DNA from: Anniella stebbinsi
Taxonomy: Eukaryota > Chordata > Lepidosauria > Squamata > Anniellidae
DNA length: 64,000 nt
Direction: 5' to 3'
Assembly: GCA_029215795.1 (NCBI GenBank)
Contig: JARDYH010000001.1
Span: forward strand, 117,082,533 to 117,146,532
Position 1 is the first letter of the stretch. Every line of letters starts with the position of its first letter. Positions 31,312 through 43,888 of this stretch are shown piece after piece. The translations under genes were made by a program, and so were the position numbers. The notes beneath the pieces are model-generated. The model was not told where the DNA came from, did no database searches, and was given only the letters and a program-made list of their open reading frames with translations.

Positions 31312-31876
31312 GTTTAAAATCCTTTAGTCATTTTGGTTTCTGGAAGTGAAAATATATGTTCTTCTTTATAAACAACAGCAATAACAGCAACAACAACTGC
31401 ATAGAATCAAGAAAATATGCCATTTGGAACATTTTAACTTTCTACTGCTGGGGCTTAGCTCACATTCTCTTGCATGGACGCTGTTCCCATACCTAGAAGT
31501 TGCTTCAATTCCAAACACTACTAGAGGCCACCATCTTCTCCTTCACAGTTTAGGTCCAGTCTTGACAGGCTGTTCAGGGTCACATCCTTTGGGCATCCTT
31601 GGATCAGTCACTGTGTCTGGATCTCAAGTTTATGATGGTAGCCAGAAGTGCAGCTCTACACTAACTCAGAAGAGCAAATCAGTAAGGAAAGTGAACTGGA
31701 TTTTCTGTAAGCAATTATGGGGAAATACATCTACAAAAAATGATATATGTTTTCTCAGCTTTGGAGACCATGAACACATATGTATCACGCTCTCCTCTGT
31801 TACATTTTCATTTCTCCTCAACCAAGGTCTGTATTACCGATCTGGATGCATGTTGCTCTATAGTCTTGAAGATCCC
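31312..31876. other. No gene recognised
   Basis: The 166-codon plus-strand frame at 31424-31924 runs into the MITE at 31877 and has no recognisable motif. I treat it as chance, with low certainty. Confidence 0.35.
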
Positions 31877-32010
31877 TGGACCGATCTACACCAGGCAGGA
31901 AATAACACTTTGAAAACGGTTTGAAAACTGTATATGGAGTGTGTCCTGGGCCCCAATAGTTGTCACTACTGTTATAAACCGTTTTAAAGCAGTAGTGCAG
32001 ATCCTGCCCC
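31877..32010. mobile_element. Short MITE, second member
   Basis: TGGACCGATCTACACCAGGC at the left, GTGCAGATCCTGCCCC at the right. Same core as 6497-6630 at nearly all positions read by eye. Confidence 0.6.
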
Positions 32011-32369
32011 TGAATCCTTTGGAAGGATCAATAATTTCTTCTGCATTGCATTTTTGCTATACACTTAGTTCACATGAGTCTAACTTTACTGTTTGTCTGG
32101 CTTGTGACAACTGCATCAGTCTTAAGCTCGAGGCTGAGATATCCTCTCATGCTCAATAATACTATTCCAAGTTGAGGAAGAGGGGGATTATACCACTTTA
32201 ATCTACAGCACATTTAAAATGTTTGAGACTACATATCTCACAGTTGGCTCCTGGCTTCTTTGTCATCATAGTCATACAATGATGGAAGCAATTGTATGCC
32301 TTTGCAACACTTTCCCCAGACTATGGTTTTATTTCTTCCAGTTTGTTCCCAAATTAGATGGCTGCTCAG

Positions 32370-32468
32370 TATCTACATTACTGCTTTAAAGCGGTTTATA
32401 ACAGTTTTAAACTGGTTAACATGGTTTAAAACTGTTATAAACCATTTTAAAGCAGTAGTGTAGATAGG
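32370..32468. mobile_element. Hairpin MITE related to the 134-bp family
   Basis: Perfect-looking arms: TCTACATTACTGCTTTAAAG ... AACAGTTTTAAAC mirrored by GTTTAAAACTGTT ... TTTAAAGCAGTAGTGTAGA. It carries the AAACCATTTTAAAGCAGTAG segment of the 6497 and 31877 elements. Confidence 0.6.
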
Positions 32469-32493
32469 CTCACAGTTCTTATAAGCTCTTTAA

Positions 32494-32543
<50 letters not shown>

Positions 32544-34194
32544 TAGTCTAGCAAAGGGATAGGGAAACATTTGGTGTCAGTGTGGCAAACACTAATCCAC
32601 AGTCATAAATCTGGCAGTATTGCTTCAACCCTTGGCTACTCTGGTGCAATATTTTTGAAGGGTGATTATAAGGCTAGATTTTTTTTTATTTTTTTTTTAA
32701 AGGAATGGTGCCACTAGAGCAAGGATGCACAAGCTTTTGTCTGCAAGGGCTGCATGTAATGCTGGCTCAGGGATTGGGGGTCACATGCACACCCACATCC
32801 ACCCACACCGGTTCTGATATAGGTCACTCTTTCCTCACTGCTAGCAGCAGCAGGGGAAGAAATTTGTATGAAGACTGCTGGGATAGGGAGTGGAGAGCCT
32901 TTTCTCCACCCTGCTCCCCTCAGAATCTTGACGCAGATTGCTACCAGCAAAGGAAGAGAGATCTGTATCAGGATTGGTGGGGGAGAGAATTCAGAGGCAA
33001 TGTGTGCTTGTATCAGGGCACTGTTGGGGGCAGCAATTAAGACCTGCGGGGGCAGAAGTTGTGTTTCCCTGCATTAAAAGATCTCCCTTGGAAGGTTGCC
33101 TTTTTCGTGTAGGTTTTCTGGGACATAAATTGGAGAAGCAGCTGTAGGGGAAGATCTGCTGAGTCATTACACAACTGCATTGTCTAATGGTGATTCTAGA
33201 CAAGGCTTTTCTAGTACCATCACCATGCCTCATTCACAGAATTTTGTCAGGAGTCCAGATGCCATCTTCTACTTGTAGCCTTTCCATATTTTCCCACCAC
33301 TTCTGTCCTTTTCCTTACTGCTGAAAATTCATTAAGGAAAAGATGGCATTGATGCACAATACCTTCTGATAGTAACACTACGTGTCATCCATCTGGAAGC
33401 TCCCCTTGAGCCAAATGTGGTCCAGGTTCAAAATTCATCAATTCTGAGAATCAATGCTTTAATTTTTTTTAATGAACCAAGCTGTTAAGGCTGTGAATCA
33501 TAGCCTTGGGACCTAGGATCATTTTAGCCTGTGAACATTGGGGAGAAAATGTGTTCAATGCCCAGAGAAATGTCAGATTTTCAGCAGGATTTCCAATTAA
33601 AATGGCAGTAATGTGTTGAGTTTTGCTCTGTCCTTCACTCTAACGTACAAGCATTTTGAGATATGACATCACTAGATTGAGCATTTTGCTGCCCCCACTC
33701 CTCATTATCTGATGAGGGCAGGGAAATCGTCAAATTGATGATGTCGTGCCATACAGCCAGCATACTTTCACATTATGGGGTGAGTGGGAGACCTTGAAAC
33801 ATAGATATTGGTTTTTGTAGCATTCATTCTTGTGGTGCATGCTATGCAGATCTAGCCAAGCAGGAATATGAAAAAGAAAACAGTCATAAAAGCAAAATAA
33901 GCTTCTGACAAGGGTCTCTGAGTTTCAGTCTTTCAGTGTGTTACTATTTTGACAAAAGGGCACATTGACCTCACATTCATTAGACTACACTGAAAATGAG
34001 GAAACTGTTACTCAGTGCATTCCAAGCCAGTAAAAGCATCTTTAAGGATTATGTGACAGCGACTAGATACCATAGCAGGAAAGAAACAAAACAAATTTCT
34101 ATTTCAACTAATTTTATATTAAACCCCCAATATATTTGTTTGCTTGATAAAGGACACCTCTTTGTTTTATTTCTCTTGTGGATTAAACAGTAAA
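32469..34194. other. Unassigned DNA
   Basis: (AG)n at 32496-32539 and poly-T near 32678. Overlapping frames around 32705-33233 show no known domain. A repeated text GGAAGAGAGATCTGTATCAGG versus GGAAGAAATTTGTATGAAGA (32852-32970) is a weak local duplication. No gene. Confidence 0.4.
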
Positions 34195-34493
34195 AAACAT
34201 AAGAAGAGCTATGCTGGATTAAACCAAAGGTCTATCTAGCCCAACATTCTGTTCCCACAGTGGCCAACCACATGCCTATGGGAAGCCCACAAACAGGACA
34301 TAAGTGCAGTAGCACCCTCCTGCTCACGTTCCCCATTAACTGGTATTCAGAAGCATGCAGCTTCTAATACTGGAGGCAATATATAGTCATCAGGACTAGT
34401 AGCCATTGATAGCCTTGTCCTCCATGAATTTGCTTAATATCCTTTTAAAGCCATCTATGCTGGTTGCCATCATTACATCTTGTGGTAGTGCTT

Positions 34494-35012
34494 AGAGTGT
34501 TACTTGGAATTAGGAGACCCAGGTTCTAATTCCCACTGGGTGACTTTGGGACAGTCAGTGGCTCTCAACATAACCTAACTCACAGAGTTATTGTGGGAAT
34601 ACAATGGAGAGGAGGAGCATCATGTCTAGGCTGACCAGATAAAATCCAGGTCAGAGCTCCTGTGACTTTAACAGTTGTAGAGAAAAGGGAATTTCAGCCA
34701 GTGTCATTTGTATGCAATTAGTTCCTGGTGAAATTCCCTCTTCATCACAACAGTTAAAGTTGCAGACACTATACTAGAGTGACCATATACAAAAGAAGGC
34801 AGGGCCCCTGCAACTTTAACAGTTGTGATGAAGAGGGAATTTCACCAGGAACTAATCGCATACAAATGACACTGGCTGATATTCCCTTTTCTCTACAACT
34901 GTTAAAGTTACATGAGCCCTGACCTGGATTTTATCTGGTCGGCCTATTAAACCACATTGGCCTCTTTAGAGGAAAGGTGGTCTCTATATATAACAAATAA
35001 ATAATAGTGAAT
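34494..35012 (+). mobile_element. tRNA-derived SINE interrupted by a foldback
   Basis: GCTTAGAGTGTTACTTGGA, CCAGGTTCTAATTCCCACTG, GGTGACTTTGGGACAGTCAG and, after the foldback, GAGGAAAGGTGGTCTCTATA with an ATAAATAATA tail. A 5-base 5' truncation or more removed the first tRNA part. Confidence 0.65.
34627..34946. mobile_element. Foldback element inside the SINE (second member)
   Basis: Starts TAGGCTGACCAGATAAAATC and ends with its near mirror. Arms share AACTTTAACAGTTGTAGAG-like and GGAACTAATTGCATACAAATG text with 9935-10229. Its centre contains an extra GAGTGACCATATACAAAAGA stretch, like another terminus of the TAGGGTGACCATAT type. Confidence 0.7.
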
Positions 35013-35240
35013 TCCATAGTCTGACTCTGTGAAACTATGAAGTGAAGAAGTACTGCCTTTTGTCTGTCCTCAAACTCCCATCATCTAGCTTCATTGGATG
35101 ACCCCAAATTCCATTATTATGAGAGCAGGATTAAAATGTCTCTCTATCCACTTTATCTACACCACACATAATTTTATACATTTTTTGTTATGTTCCCCCG
35201 CCTTACTCACTTTTTCTAATCTAAAAAGACCCAAATGATG

Positions 35241-35870
35241 CAACCTCAATTGCTGAACAAGACAGTATAAACAGGTGCAATATTTAGCAATATGAGTCAA
35301 TGACGTGAGCAAGATAGACACCTTAACAATGTTATTCTGAGGGACTCATTCCATGCTCTGCATCATATTTATTTATTTTAAAATGGTTTGTGCATGCATG
35401 TGTACATGTGGGGTTTCTACTGTATTCTTTACAGACTTTTATCAAGAGGTCAGGAGAATGAGTCCAGATGTTTCTTTGTATGCATATACAAAGGTTTCTC
35501 ATTGAATACTTGACGCATGGAATGAATTTTCTTTCAGCTAAGTTCAAACTACTATGGGAAAAAATGAGTACACATTGCTTATTCTATTGCTAAAATTGCA
35601 CTACATTATGTATCCAGTGACATACATTATCGATGGGTGTTAGTCCACTTAAAACTAGCTGCCCTTGTATGTTTATTGCATGTGTACTAATATTTTGCTG
35701 CATCCTGATTGGCCCAAGTTGGAAAACAATTGGGAGTAGCATGAGGATCCTTTGCAATTTGTGAATTTGAGATATGTCTATCTAAATCAGAGTCCAATAA
35801 CCAATGGCACACGAGAAGGCTACTTCCAGACAGTATGTAATGACACCATTCTTGAGAACACCTTTTAAGC
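35241..35870. other. No gene recognised
   Basis: AT-rich DNA without known repeat or supported exon. Confidence 0.4.
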
Positions 35871-35946
35871 ATAAGCGTGCACAGCACATTTCATTAGGTG
35901 GTGCCCCCAGGGATTTTTTAAGGTAAACTTGGGAGTAAATTCCATT

Positions 35947-36110
35947 TAACTAGGGTGACCATATTTTGGAAACCAAAAAGGAGGACATCATAGCCGACCC
36001 TCAAGGAGGCGTGCCCACCCCAACATGTCCACCCCCCAAGGATGTGTGCCCATCCTGACATAACCATCCCCAAGGACTTTGGTCACACGTCTGATTTACT
36101 GAACTGTAAA
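35947..36110. mobile_element. Truncated TIR element (TAGGGTGACCATAT family)
   Basis: TAGGGTGACCATATTTTGGA, AACCAAAAAGGAGGACA and a following GTGTGCCCA stretch match the left half of 5766-6060. No right terminus found. Confidence 0.55.
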
Positions 36111-36589
36111 CCAGAATCTAAAAGTCAATAAAATATGATATCGTCGAGCATCTCTGAATCCTACAACTAAACCATTACTGTTGTGAAATGCAGTCAGAGC
36201 TTGGAAAAAGGGGGAAAGGGGCAGAACTACAACATCACCACTTCCCATGTTTATTTTACAAACATGTCTCTCGAAAACAAAAGTGGGTTACATCACCATC
36301 AAAGAATACAAATGCTGAGATTTCAGCAGGCATTATGACACACTTCCAATGACATCTTTGCAGCCATAAAGGCTAGAATCCTTTTTTAAAAGAAAAACTC
36401 AGATTTTCAGGTGGCTGAACTCTGGGTCCAGCAGTGTCACATTCTGCATTTCTGGCTATTACAGAAACAGATCAGATCACCAGTCCAATTGCTAGTCCCC
36501 ACCAGAGCAAACACATTGAAGCAATGAAACTTAGATAAGTGTGGATTTAACAAGTTCCCATTGATTCACTGTGTCTATTCTAGTTAGGA

Positions 36590-36800
36590 GTAGCAATTGG
36601 ATTTAGGCCTCCAAGTTGTATGCATCCCTCTTGAAGTGTGGTGCCCAGAACTGGATGCAATATTCAAGATGAGGCCTAACCAGTGCCAAATAAAGGGGAG
36701 CCAGTAGCTCATGCGATTTGGAAGCTATACTCTATTAATGCATCTCAAAATAGCATTAGCTTTTTTTGCAGCCACATCACACTGTTGGCTCATATTCAGA
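36590..36800 (-). mobile_element. CR1 fragment of another subfamily
   Basis: CTCTTGAAGTGTGGTGCCCA, AACTGGATGCAATATTC, GATGAGGCCTAACCAG and TTTGCAGCCACATCACACTG are the antisense of the CR1 ORF2 C-terminal region (GADHxF, RPHLEYC-type codons). Confidence 0.7.
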
Positions 36801-36896
36801 ATCCGCCCAGCCACGCTAATGGCGTTAGGTGATCTCCACGCTTTCTGGAGGTCTGGAGAACGCGCAGCCTGATCTGCCCCCTCCTCCATCCCCTCC

Positions 36897-37106
36897 CACC
36901 TTTCCCAGTGTGAAAGGGCCTCTTAATTCAAGCATTAAGAGACCCTTTCATACTGGGAAAGGTGCGGGGGGGGGAGGGGGCAGAGGAGGCCACACATTGT
37001 CCAAAGCTCCGGAAAGTGCACAGGTGGCCTACCCTATTAGCGTGTTAGTCGTGCTAATAGTGTAGGCCATCTGTGCACTTTCCATAGCTTCAGACAACAC
37101 ACGGCC
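36897..37106. repeat. Two adjacent strong hairpins
   Basis: Hairpin 1, 36897-36964: CACCTTTCCCAGTGTGAAAG mirrored with a loop near TCAAGC. Hairpin 2, 36988-37106: GGCCACACATTGTCCAAAGC and AAAGTGCACAGGTGGCCTAC mirrored around GTTAGTCGT. A G-rich run of about 18 bases lies between them. Probably parts of one palindromic transposon. Confidence 0.65.
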
Positions 37107-37205
37107 TGCTTCCCACCCTTCTCTCCATGCTGCACCTTTCCTGGACTTTTCATTAGGTGGTGCCTGGGCACCAGGTGAACCACCTGTGCACACGCCTATG
37201 CTTTA

Positions 37206-38333
37206 AGCTTTATAGCATAGCAGTTATTCTGATTTTTGTTTATATACCTTTGATTTGGAACTAGCAATGGTTTACCTCAAGGTCTCAAATTAATGATAAA
37301 CATCTGTGGTTATGGAATAGGAAGCTAAATACTGCTGAATTCTTTCATTAGGATTTTTATTGTAGTGGCTTTGGTTTTACTGAAAAGAAATCCTCAAGGC
37401 TATGCCAGGAAGAAAAAGCCCAGTAGTTTAAAATTACTATAAAGCTTTGGTTTTAAATGTTAACGCCTCATCTTTCTGTTTAGAGTCTGTGTTAACCATG
37501 GCGGTTTCAGGCACACATGCACTCACCTCATTTTAATATATTTTATTCTATATACACCTGCTATATTTTATATGTAGCTGTAGTCAGGTACACACAGACA
37601 TGTGCCTATACATGTAATTTTGTGCACATACAGGTGCTCACTCCATTTGGTCTATTGAAATATTTATGTGCGAAGGCACAGGTATAGAAAAAAGTAAAGT
37701 GCCTCAACATGCCCACCTATAACCTTTTTATAAATGTTAAATAATTAGTGCTGTAGCTATAAAGCTTATATATTCCTTGTCAATGACACCTTCAAGGTCT
37801 CTACACTGCCTACTGCTTGACCTTGGTTTAAAAACACACAGAATGGAAACCTTGAAACCAAGATGAACAAGATTCATTCTGACAGAAACCAGATGCAGCA
37901 CAACAGAGAAACACACACACACACACTTTCTTTTCATCGTTCTTTTTAAACACCCTTACTTTTTTTACCAGTCTCTAGACTCCTGAGGTACAGACTGACC
38001 TGTGCTGTACAATGCCAACTTTTACTGCTCCAATTATAGCTTGCAAAGAAAGTAACTGTAGAAGCTATCTGCCTTATTCCTTTGTAATGACTATATCTTC
38101 CATACGAGAGAAAAAAATTGTCTCTGTTTTGGACTGAAGCTACTCAATGTGGAAAATGTATACTTTGTAAAAGTACAACAATATGAAATTGAATATAGGG
38201 TTGTGTAGCTGCAATCCAATCCAATGAGATCCAGACACACACACACACACAGAGCTATTGTCTTATGCTATTGTCGATACTGTTGAAGCTCTTTGTTAAG
38301 ACAACTAAGAACATTTATTCATGAAGCATTTAT
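37206..38333. other. No gene recognised
   Basis: (CA)n tracts at 37911-37926 and 38234-38252. Otherwise unassigned. Confidence 0.4.
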
Positions 38334-38561
38334 TGGCTCAATTTGGACGACACAATAAACAACTGGGGTGGGGAAAACAATCGTCAGTTGTTTTGACTAT
38401 TGTGTCATCAGAATGCTGCCATAGTCAACTCAGCGCTGATCCTAATCCACACCACAGTTGATTATTTATTACCATGTTGTGTGGGGAGTACTCCCTAGTT
38501 GAACAACTGTAAAGTTGATTATTACCCCACCATTGACTATCGTGTCATCTGAATTGAGCCA
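38334..38561. mobile_element. TIR element, TGGCTCAATTYRGAYGACAC ends
   Basis: Left TGGCTCAATTTGGACGACAC; right end reverse complemented TGGCTCAATTCAGATGACAC. GGGGTGGGG on the left pairs with CCCCACC on the right. No coding capacity. Confidence 0.6.
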
Positions 38562-39373
38562 GTGTGTGCTTGTGATCTCTTACAGTTGTTTACACGTTCT
38601 TTAGCTGATGTTGTGGTCTTCAGTTTCACTTCTGTTTTTTAAGAGCACTTTCCTGGTTTTTTTAGAGCAGGGAAAAAGCAATAATAGTTCTGAAAGCAGA
38701 AGGAAAGGTATTTTCCTACTTGTGTAATTTTGATATTCCACCATAGCACAGCGCCACCTAGAAGACATGTAGCAGAAAATCAGGAAAGGAAAGCTCTTTG
38801 TGTAGAGCTCAGATCTCAATGCATTCCTTTTTTTGTTTAAGTGTCAACAAAACTGTCACGGCTAAATCAGAAACATTCTGCTTTTCTATATGTTTTGATA
38901 ATTATTTCATTTTTGATTTTTTTTTCCTTTGGGGACTGCTAGGAATGTAATTCGTAAATAAAGCGTTATAAACGTTTTCAGATCAATTCCTTAAGTACTT
39001 TCCTTTCTCAGCATTATCTTACAGTAGCATTAGGATGAGAATCTGGAAGAGTTCTTTTCTGTGGCTTGCAGGTATTAAATGTGCTGAGCAGCTGAGAACA
39101 GACATTCATCCATGTACAAATGAACACATGGGACAGAGGAGGGCAGGTGTATGCCTACTGGCTCTGCCCTCTCCCCATTTTCCATGCCTTAACCTGAACA
39201 AGATCTGACATGTATACGACGTGCATGTGCATTGGCTCTATTTACAGCAGGGGTGATGAACCTCTTTCAATCCAATAGACAAATTCAATTTCAGAGAAGC
39301 TCTCATGGTCCACACTGCCATAGTGGTGGGGTAGGGATGGGAGAACTAGGGATACTCATGCTCACCAAAATTA
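38562..39373. other. No gene recognised
   Basis: Unassigned AT-rich DNA. Confidence 0.4.
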
Positions 39374-39480
39374 CATAAGGACATAAGAAGAGCCATGCTG
39401 GATCAGACCAAGGGTGCATCTAGTCCAGCACTCTGTTCACACAGTGGTCAACCAGCTGTCGACCAGGGACCCACATGGAG
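39374..39480 (-). mobile_element. CR1 3' UTR fragment
   Basis: ACATAAGAAGAGCCATGCTG, GATCAGACCAAGGGTGCATC and GTTCACACAGTGGTCAACC match other minus-strand CR1 copies here. Confidence 0.7.
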
Positions 39481-39649
39481 GACACCATGTTAAGCTCACC
39501 AACATGCTCAAGCTCATTAAAATTCAAAGCTTGGTTTGGCTCACTCCCATTCTCATGTGTGACCTGTCCCCCACCCCCCAGTTCATTTGAACAGGAAAAA
39601 TGACCTAAGGATTTGAACAGGTACATACAGGAGAAAACTTTCCTTTAGC

Positions 39650-40650
39650 TATTCCGGCCCCAAGCCATTTTGGGCTTAAAGATCAAAAGCAACACTTTGA
39701 ATTGGTTCGGAAACAGACTGGAAGCCAGTGCAGCTGATGAAGCAGTGATATCACATAATCATACCAGTGAGTCCTAGTTAGTAACCCATCAACTCTGTTT
39801 TGAACTTTCTGAACCATCTTCAAAGGTAGCCCCACATACAATGTATTCCAGTAATCCAACTGAGAGGTTGCCAGAGTATGGATAACTGCCGCTAGGCATC
39901 TCTGTCCAGGTAAAGTCACAGCTGGTATATCAACTTAAGCTGATAAAAGCTGCTGAGGCTACTTGGGCCTCAAGTTACAATGATGCATCTGATATTTCAG
40001 GGAGAGTGCAACCCCCTCCAAGATAACTGGGCAGACAAACCAGCTGTTAGCAGTACCTCTGTCTTGTCTGGATTTTGCTTCTGTTTGTTGGTCCTCATCC
40101 TGTCCATTACTCTCCTCAGGCACTGATGCAGGGGCATCCACTGCTTCACATGGGTTAGATGAAGTGGGAGGAGAAGTAGAGCTGGGTTTCATCAGCATAT
40201 TGATGCCACCTCAGTCTACATCCCTGGATAACCTGCCCCAGCAATTTCAGATAGATGTTAAATAGCATGGGAGATAAAATTGGGCCCTGTGGAACCCCAT
40301 ATAATTCTCATGGAACACAGCAGCAATCTCCAGCATCACTTTCTGATAATGGTTCTATCACAACACCAGGCTTGAGCTGGAGTGAAATTGAACTAGAAAA
40401 TCACCTTAATCCAAGAATGCCTGGAGTAGATCAGCAACCATGCACTCAAGCATGGGGGTATTTGCTTTTTTGGCCAAGAAGGGGATGTTAGCAACCAGCC
40501 TATGCTTCTAGGTCCAGGTTAGATTTCTTCAATAGCTGCCTGATTACTGCCTCTTTTAAGGAGGCTGGTACTACCCCTCTCTCAAAGAGGAATCCTGGAC
40601 CAAACTGACCATGCCTTCCTCATTAGATGTTAGAAGTTAGGCAAGGGGCA
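39650..40650 (-). pseudogene. L2-like LINE fragment
   Basis: Minus-strand frames include RCLAAVIHTLATSQLDYWN, LYVGLPLKMVQKVQN and HQLHWLPVCFRTNSK; further upstream in the element (40000-40330) lie antisense codons of the RT part (text like GTTAAATAGCATGGGAGATA and TGGGCCCTGTGGAACCCC). Several frameshifts. Confidence 0.7.
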
Positions 40651-40918
40651 AGCCCATTGAATTAATATATCATAGAACAGTGGCAGGCTGGGGAATGATG
40701 GGAGTCGTAGGACTTTTTCTGTGTAGAATTCTTAGGATTGTGCCTAAGGCATTAAGCAAACCACAACCTGCCATTTTACATACTGCAACTGCTGCTCAGG
40801 TGTATTTTGAATGGTACATACCATTGTATAGGATAATTACATTTTCAAGTACATCTTTAATCCAAAGTACAATCAACGTCTTGGGGTTCAAACAAGCTGT
40901 TGCCGAGAAAATTATTGC
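40651..40918. other. Unassigned DNA with a MITE-like scrap
   Basis: CAGTGGCAGGCTGGGGAATG with GGGAGTCGTAGGAC near 40678 resembles half of a hAT-like hairpin MITE. Confidence 0.3.
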
Positions 40919-41038
40919 AGCAGCCTTTCCCAACCTGGTGCCTTCCAGATGTGTTGGATTACAACTCCATGGCTGGCTGGGGGATGGTGGGAGTTGTAGT
41001 ACAATACATCTGGAAGAGACCAGGTTGGGGAATACTGG
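40919..41038. mobile_element. hAT-like hairpin MITE
   Basis: CAGCCTTTCCCAACCTGGTG with GGATTACAACTCC on the left; GGGAGTTGTAGTAC and GACCAGGTTGGGGAATACTG on the right. About 120-bp inverted repeat. Confidence 0.65.
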
Positions 41039-43478
41039 AATACAGCATGTAGCAGGTGGGGAAAAGCCTTCAAGATATATTATTACATTCTAGTTCGGGC
41101 ATACTTTTGAAGAAATCCTTGGTATGATAATAGGGATATTACAAGCATATCCCTATTTTCATTTATTAACTGTTGAAAGTTTGGCATGAACATGCTTTTT
41201 AAAAAGAGGATAAACTATTATGGAAGGTTAAATGCTTGACCATATGGATTGGAAATAGTTTTTGCAAATTTGAGCCAGCATCATAGAGAAAACTATTTAT
41301 AGATTAAGGGTGCAATTCTATGCATTTTAAAAAACTTTACATTGGCATTTTTAGTAGTCAGTTTAATGGAGTTAAATTAGGGAAATCTATATTCAAAACT
41401 ATATTTCAACAGGAATACTACTAAGCTTGGAGGAACTTGTTTGGTGGGATTAAGCAGAGGTGCTATCCCTCAGCTTCAGTGCACCATCTATAATATGGGG
41501 ACAATACAGGCAGGCTTCCCAGCTGGTGGTTAGGACCACTGACATCATGTATGTGAACTGTTTGGGAAACTTGAAGTATTATATCTTTGCTCAGCTGCCT
41601 CTGAATTTATTTGAGTGGTTTTGGACATCTTGTTAGCATGCCAAAGGACAGGTATATTCTTTTTTGTGCGTGTGATCATTTTTCATCATATTTTTAAAGT
41701 TAACAACATGCCACTAAAAAGAGCAGCACAAGAGCTTCACTCATTTGGCATAGTAACTGCACATCCCAAACCACCCTCAATTGAGTTGCAAAAACTGGCC
41801 ATGAATTCCTGTCTTGCTTACTGTTGTCAAAGGGGCCTGTTACTTATTTAGCACCAGATGCAGCCGAGGGTACAGGATTTGGCAACAAGGTCAGATGATT
41901 AGCTGCAGGACTTTGGCAAATCCAGAGCAATGGATAAGTTTGGATTAATGCCAGCTATGAAATAAACAGACATTTGCATCTAAGCTCTCATTTATAGTAG
42001 CAATCAGTTTATTCTATTTTATATAACATCCACTCACTACAGCAGTGCCTTTTCAAACAACTGCATTGTTCTCTCTTCCTTCAGCCTTGTGATTCATAAT
42101 GCACCTTAGTCATGTTTATCCTTCAGAACTACACTTCTCATCTCTTCTGATTGCTTAATACATAGTACCCAAGGAGGCAACCAATAATCTTTTTCAGTAA
42201 AATATTGAACTGAAATCATATGGTGTTGTTTTCTCTCTTTCTGCGCAAACAAGCTATTGTACAGAGACGGCCCAAGTAATTGATACCTGAGGGAGAAAAT
42301 CTCATGATACTCTCTGTCAACAGTAAAATAACAACAACAACAACAACAACAACTTTACTTTAATGGTGACCCCAAATTTGCACTTTGTGACCATTGCACC
42401 CTGATTAACGGTAAGACCAGCTTGCTTTTGTAGATGGGTTCATTGGACAGTTTTTCATAAACCTTTTAGTGTCATAATTTTAAGTTTGTAGCTCATATCA
42501 GATTTACAATTCAACCATTGGTGATCGTTTACAGCTTCATTTAAACCACTGGTGAGGTAGTTTGTTTTCCATTTAACAGCTTCCTCAAAATTCTTCCCCC
42601 CAACCCAAATTAAATGTATCTGAGCATACTAATTTCTTTACCATCCAAAGAAATGTGAGTGAAGTAGAAGAGGTTACATTCCCTACTGCTTCACTTGTGG
42701 AGCTCTTCTTACTTGCCTCAGAAGATGCTTAGCACAGCCATCTCTGACAGTACTAACTAAATGCTGGAGAAAGCAGAACAGGATTTTGGACTCATTCCCC
42801 TACCCCAATAATGAATGCCCCTGAAACTTAGAGTGATGTTCATCTGGTCAGTTATACGGATAGATACCAAGCCAAGAACACTGCATATGAACCATGGAAT
42901 CCTGGCTACGGGGGTGTTTACATCCCATTTCCTCCACAAGGTAGGGAAGATCTAGCTCGATTCACAATGCTCTTCAGTGGTTTGGGATGCTTGTGTAACA
43001 TATATAAGAAGTAGAAGCCAGGTACTTCCCCACTCCTTTTCTAAGATGTAATATTGTTCATTATGCAGAAAATAATAATGTGAGCTTATTACATTGATCC
43101 TTATTTACTTTTACATTGTTGTAATTAAAACATAAATAAAATAAAATCCCCTTGACAAGGGTTTAGGAAATGGGAATTTTGCTCATGATCTCACTATAAT
43201 TTCACCATATGACTACAGGGCACTGCGAAATGAAAGAAATGCCAACAAACAATACTTTTTCCACTCTCTATTTCATTTCTTGCAACTCCCTCTCCCACCC
43301 CAAGCTCTACCAACTTCATTCTGGAACACAAACAGGCAAAGGGACTGTTTTTTGTTTTAAGAAATCTTATCTCATAAGAGAAAGAAAGTAGAAGGTTAAA
43401 TCTAACATTTTTCTTATTTGACATTCTTGACTGTCCTGTTGAATGTCATCATCACATTGAAATCAATAGGGCACTTAC
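41039..43478. other. No gene recognised
   Basis: About 2.4 kb. AAGGGTGCAATTCTATGCAT at 41308 resembles one end of the TIR element at 55174. (CAA)n at 42330-42353. No supported exon. Confidence 0.4.
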
Positions 43479-43861
43479 ATAAGACCATAAGAAGAGCCAT
43501 GCTGGATCAGACAGAGGGCCATTTAGTCCAGCACTCTATTCATATGGTGGCCAACCAGCTGTTGGCCAGGGACCAACAAAGCAGGACATGGTGCAACAGC
43601 ACCCTCCCACCCATGCTCCCCAGCAACTGGTGAACACAGGCTTACTGCTGGATTCTGGAGGTAGCACATAACCTTCAGGGCTAGTAGCCATTGATAGCCT
43701 TCGCCTCCATGAATTTATCCAATCCCCTTTTAAAGCCATCCAAATTGGTGGCCATCACTACATCTTGTGGTAGTGAATTCCATAATTTAACTATGCACTG
43801 TGTGAAGAAGTACTTCCTTTCATTTGTACTGAATCTCTCACCAATCAGCTTCATAGAATGA

Positions 43862-43888
43862 TGATAATATATATATATATATAATATA

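Larger units (their letters stand above)
34195..35240 (-). mobile_element. CR1 3' region, interrupted by a SINE carrying a foldback
   Basis: Left part has ACATAAGAAGAGCTATGCTG, CTAGCCCAACATTCTG and CATCATTACATCTTGTGG; right part resumes TAGTGAATTCCATAG, TCATCTAGCTTCATTGGATG and CACTTTATCTACACCACACA. TAGTG on both sides of the SINE is a likely target duplication. Confidence 0.75.
35871..37205. mobile_element. Possible hAT-like element remnant with later insertions
   Basis: Outer ends CATAAGCGTGCACAGCAC (about 35871) and, from the right, CATAGGCGTGTGCACAG (about 37194). CTTTTAAG and CTTTAAGC flank them, a possible 8-bp duplication with one indel. CATTTCATTAGGTGGTGCC at 35888 recurs as CTTTTCATTAGGTGGTGCC at 37148. 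Inside are a TAGGGTGACCATAT element, a CR1 piece and two hairpins. The grouping is tentative. Confidence 0.4.

Noticed and set aside
32705..33233. Host exon suggested by overlapping frames
   Set aside because: Frames lie on both strands, with no splice pattern or domain.
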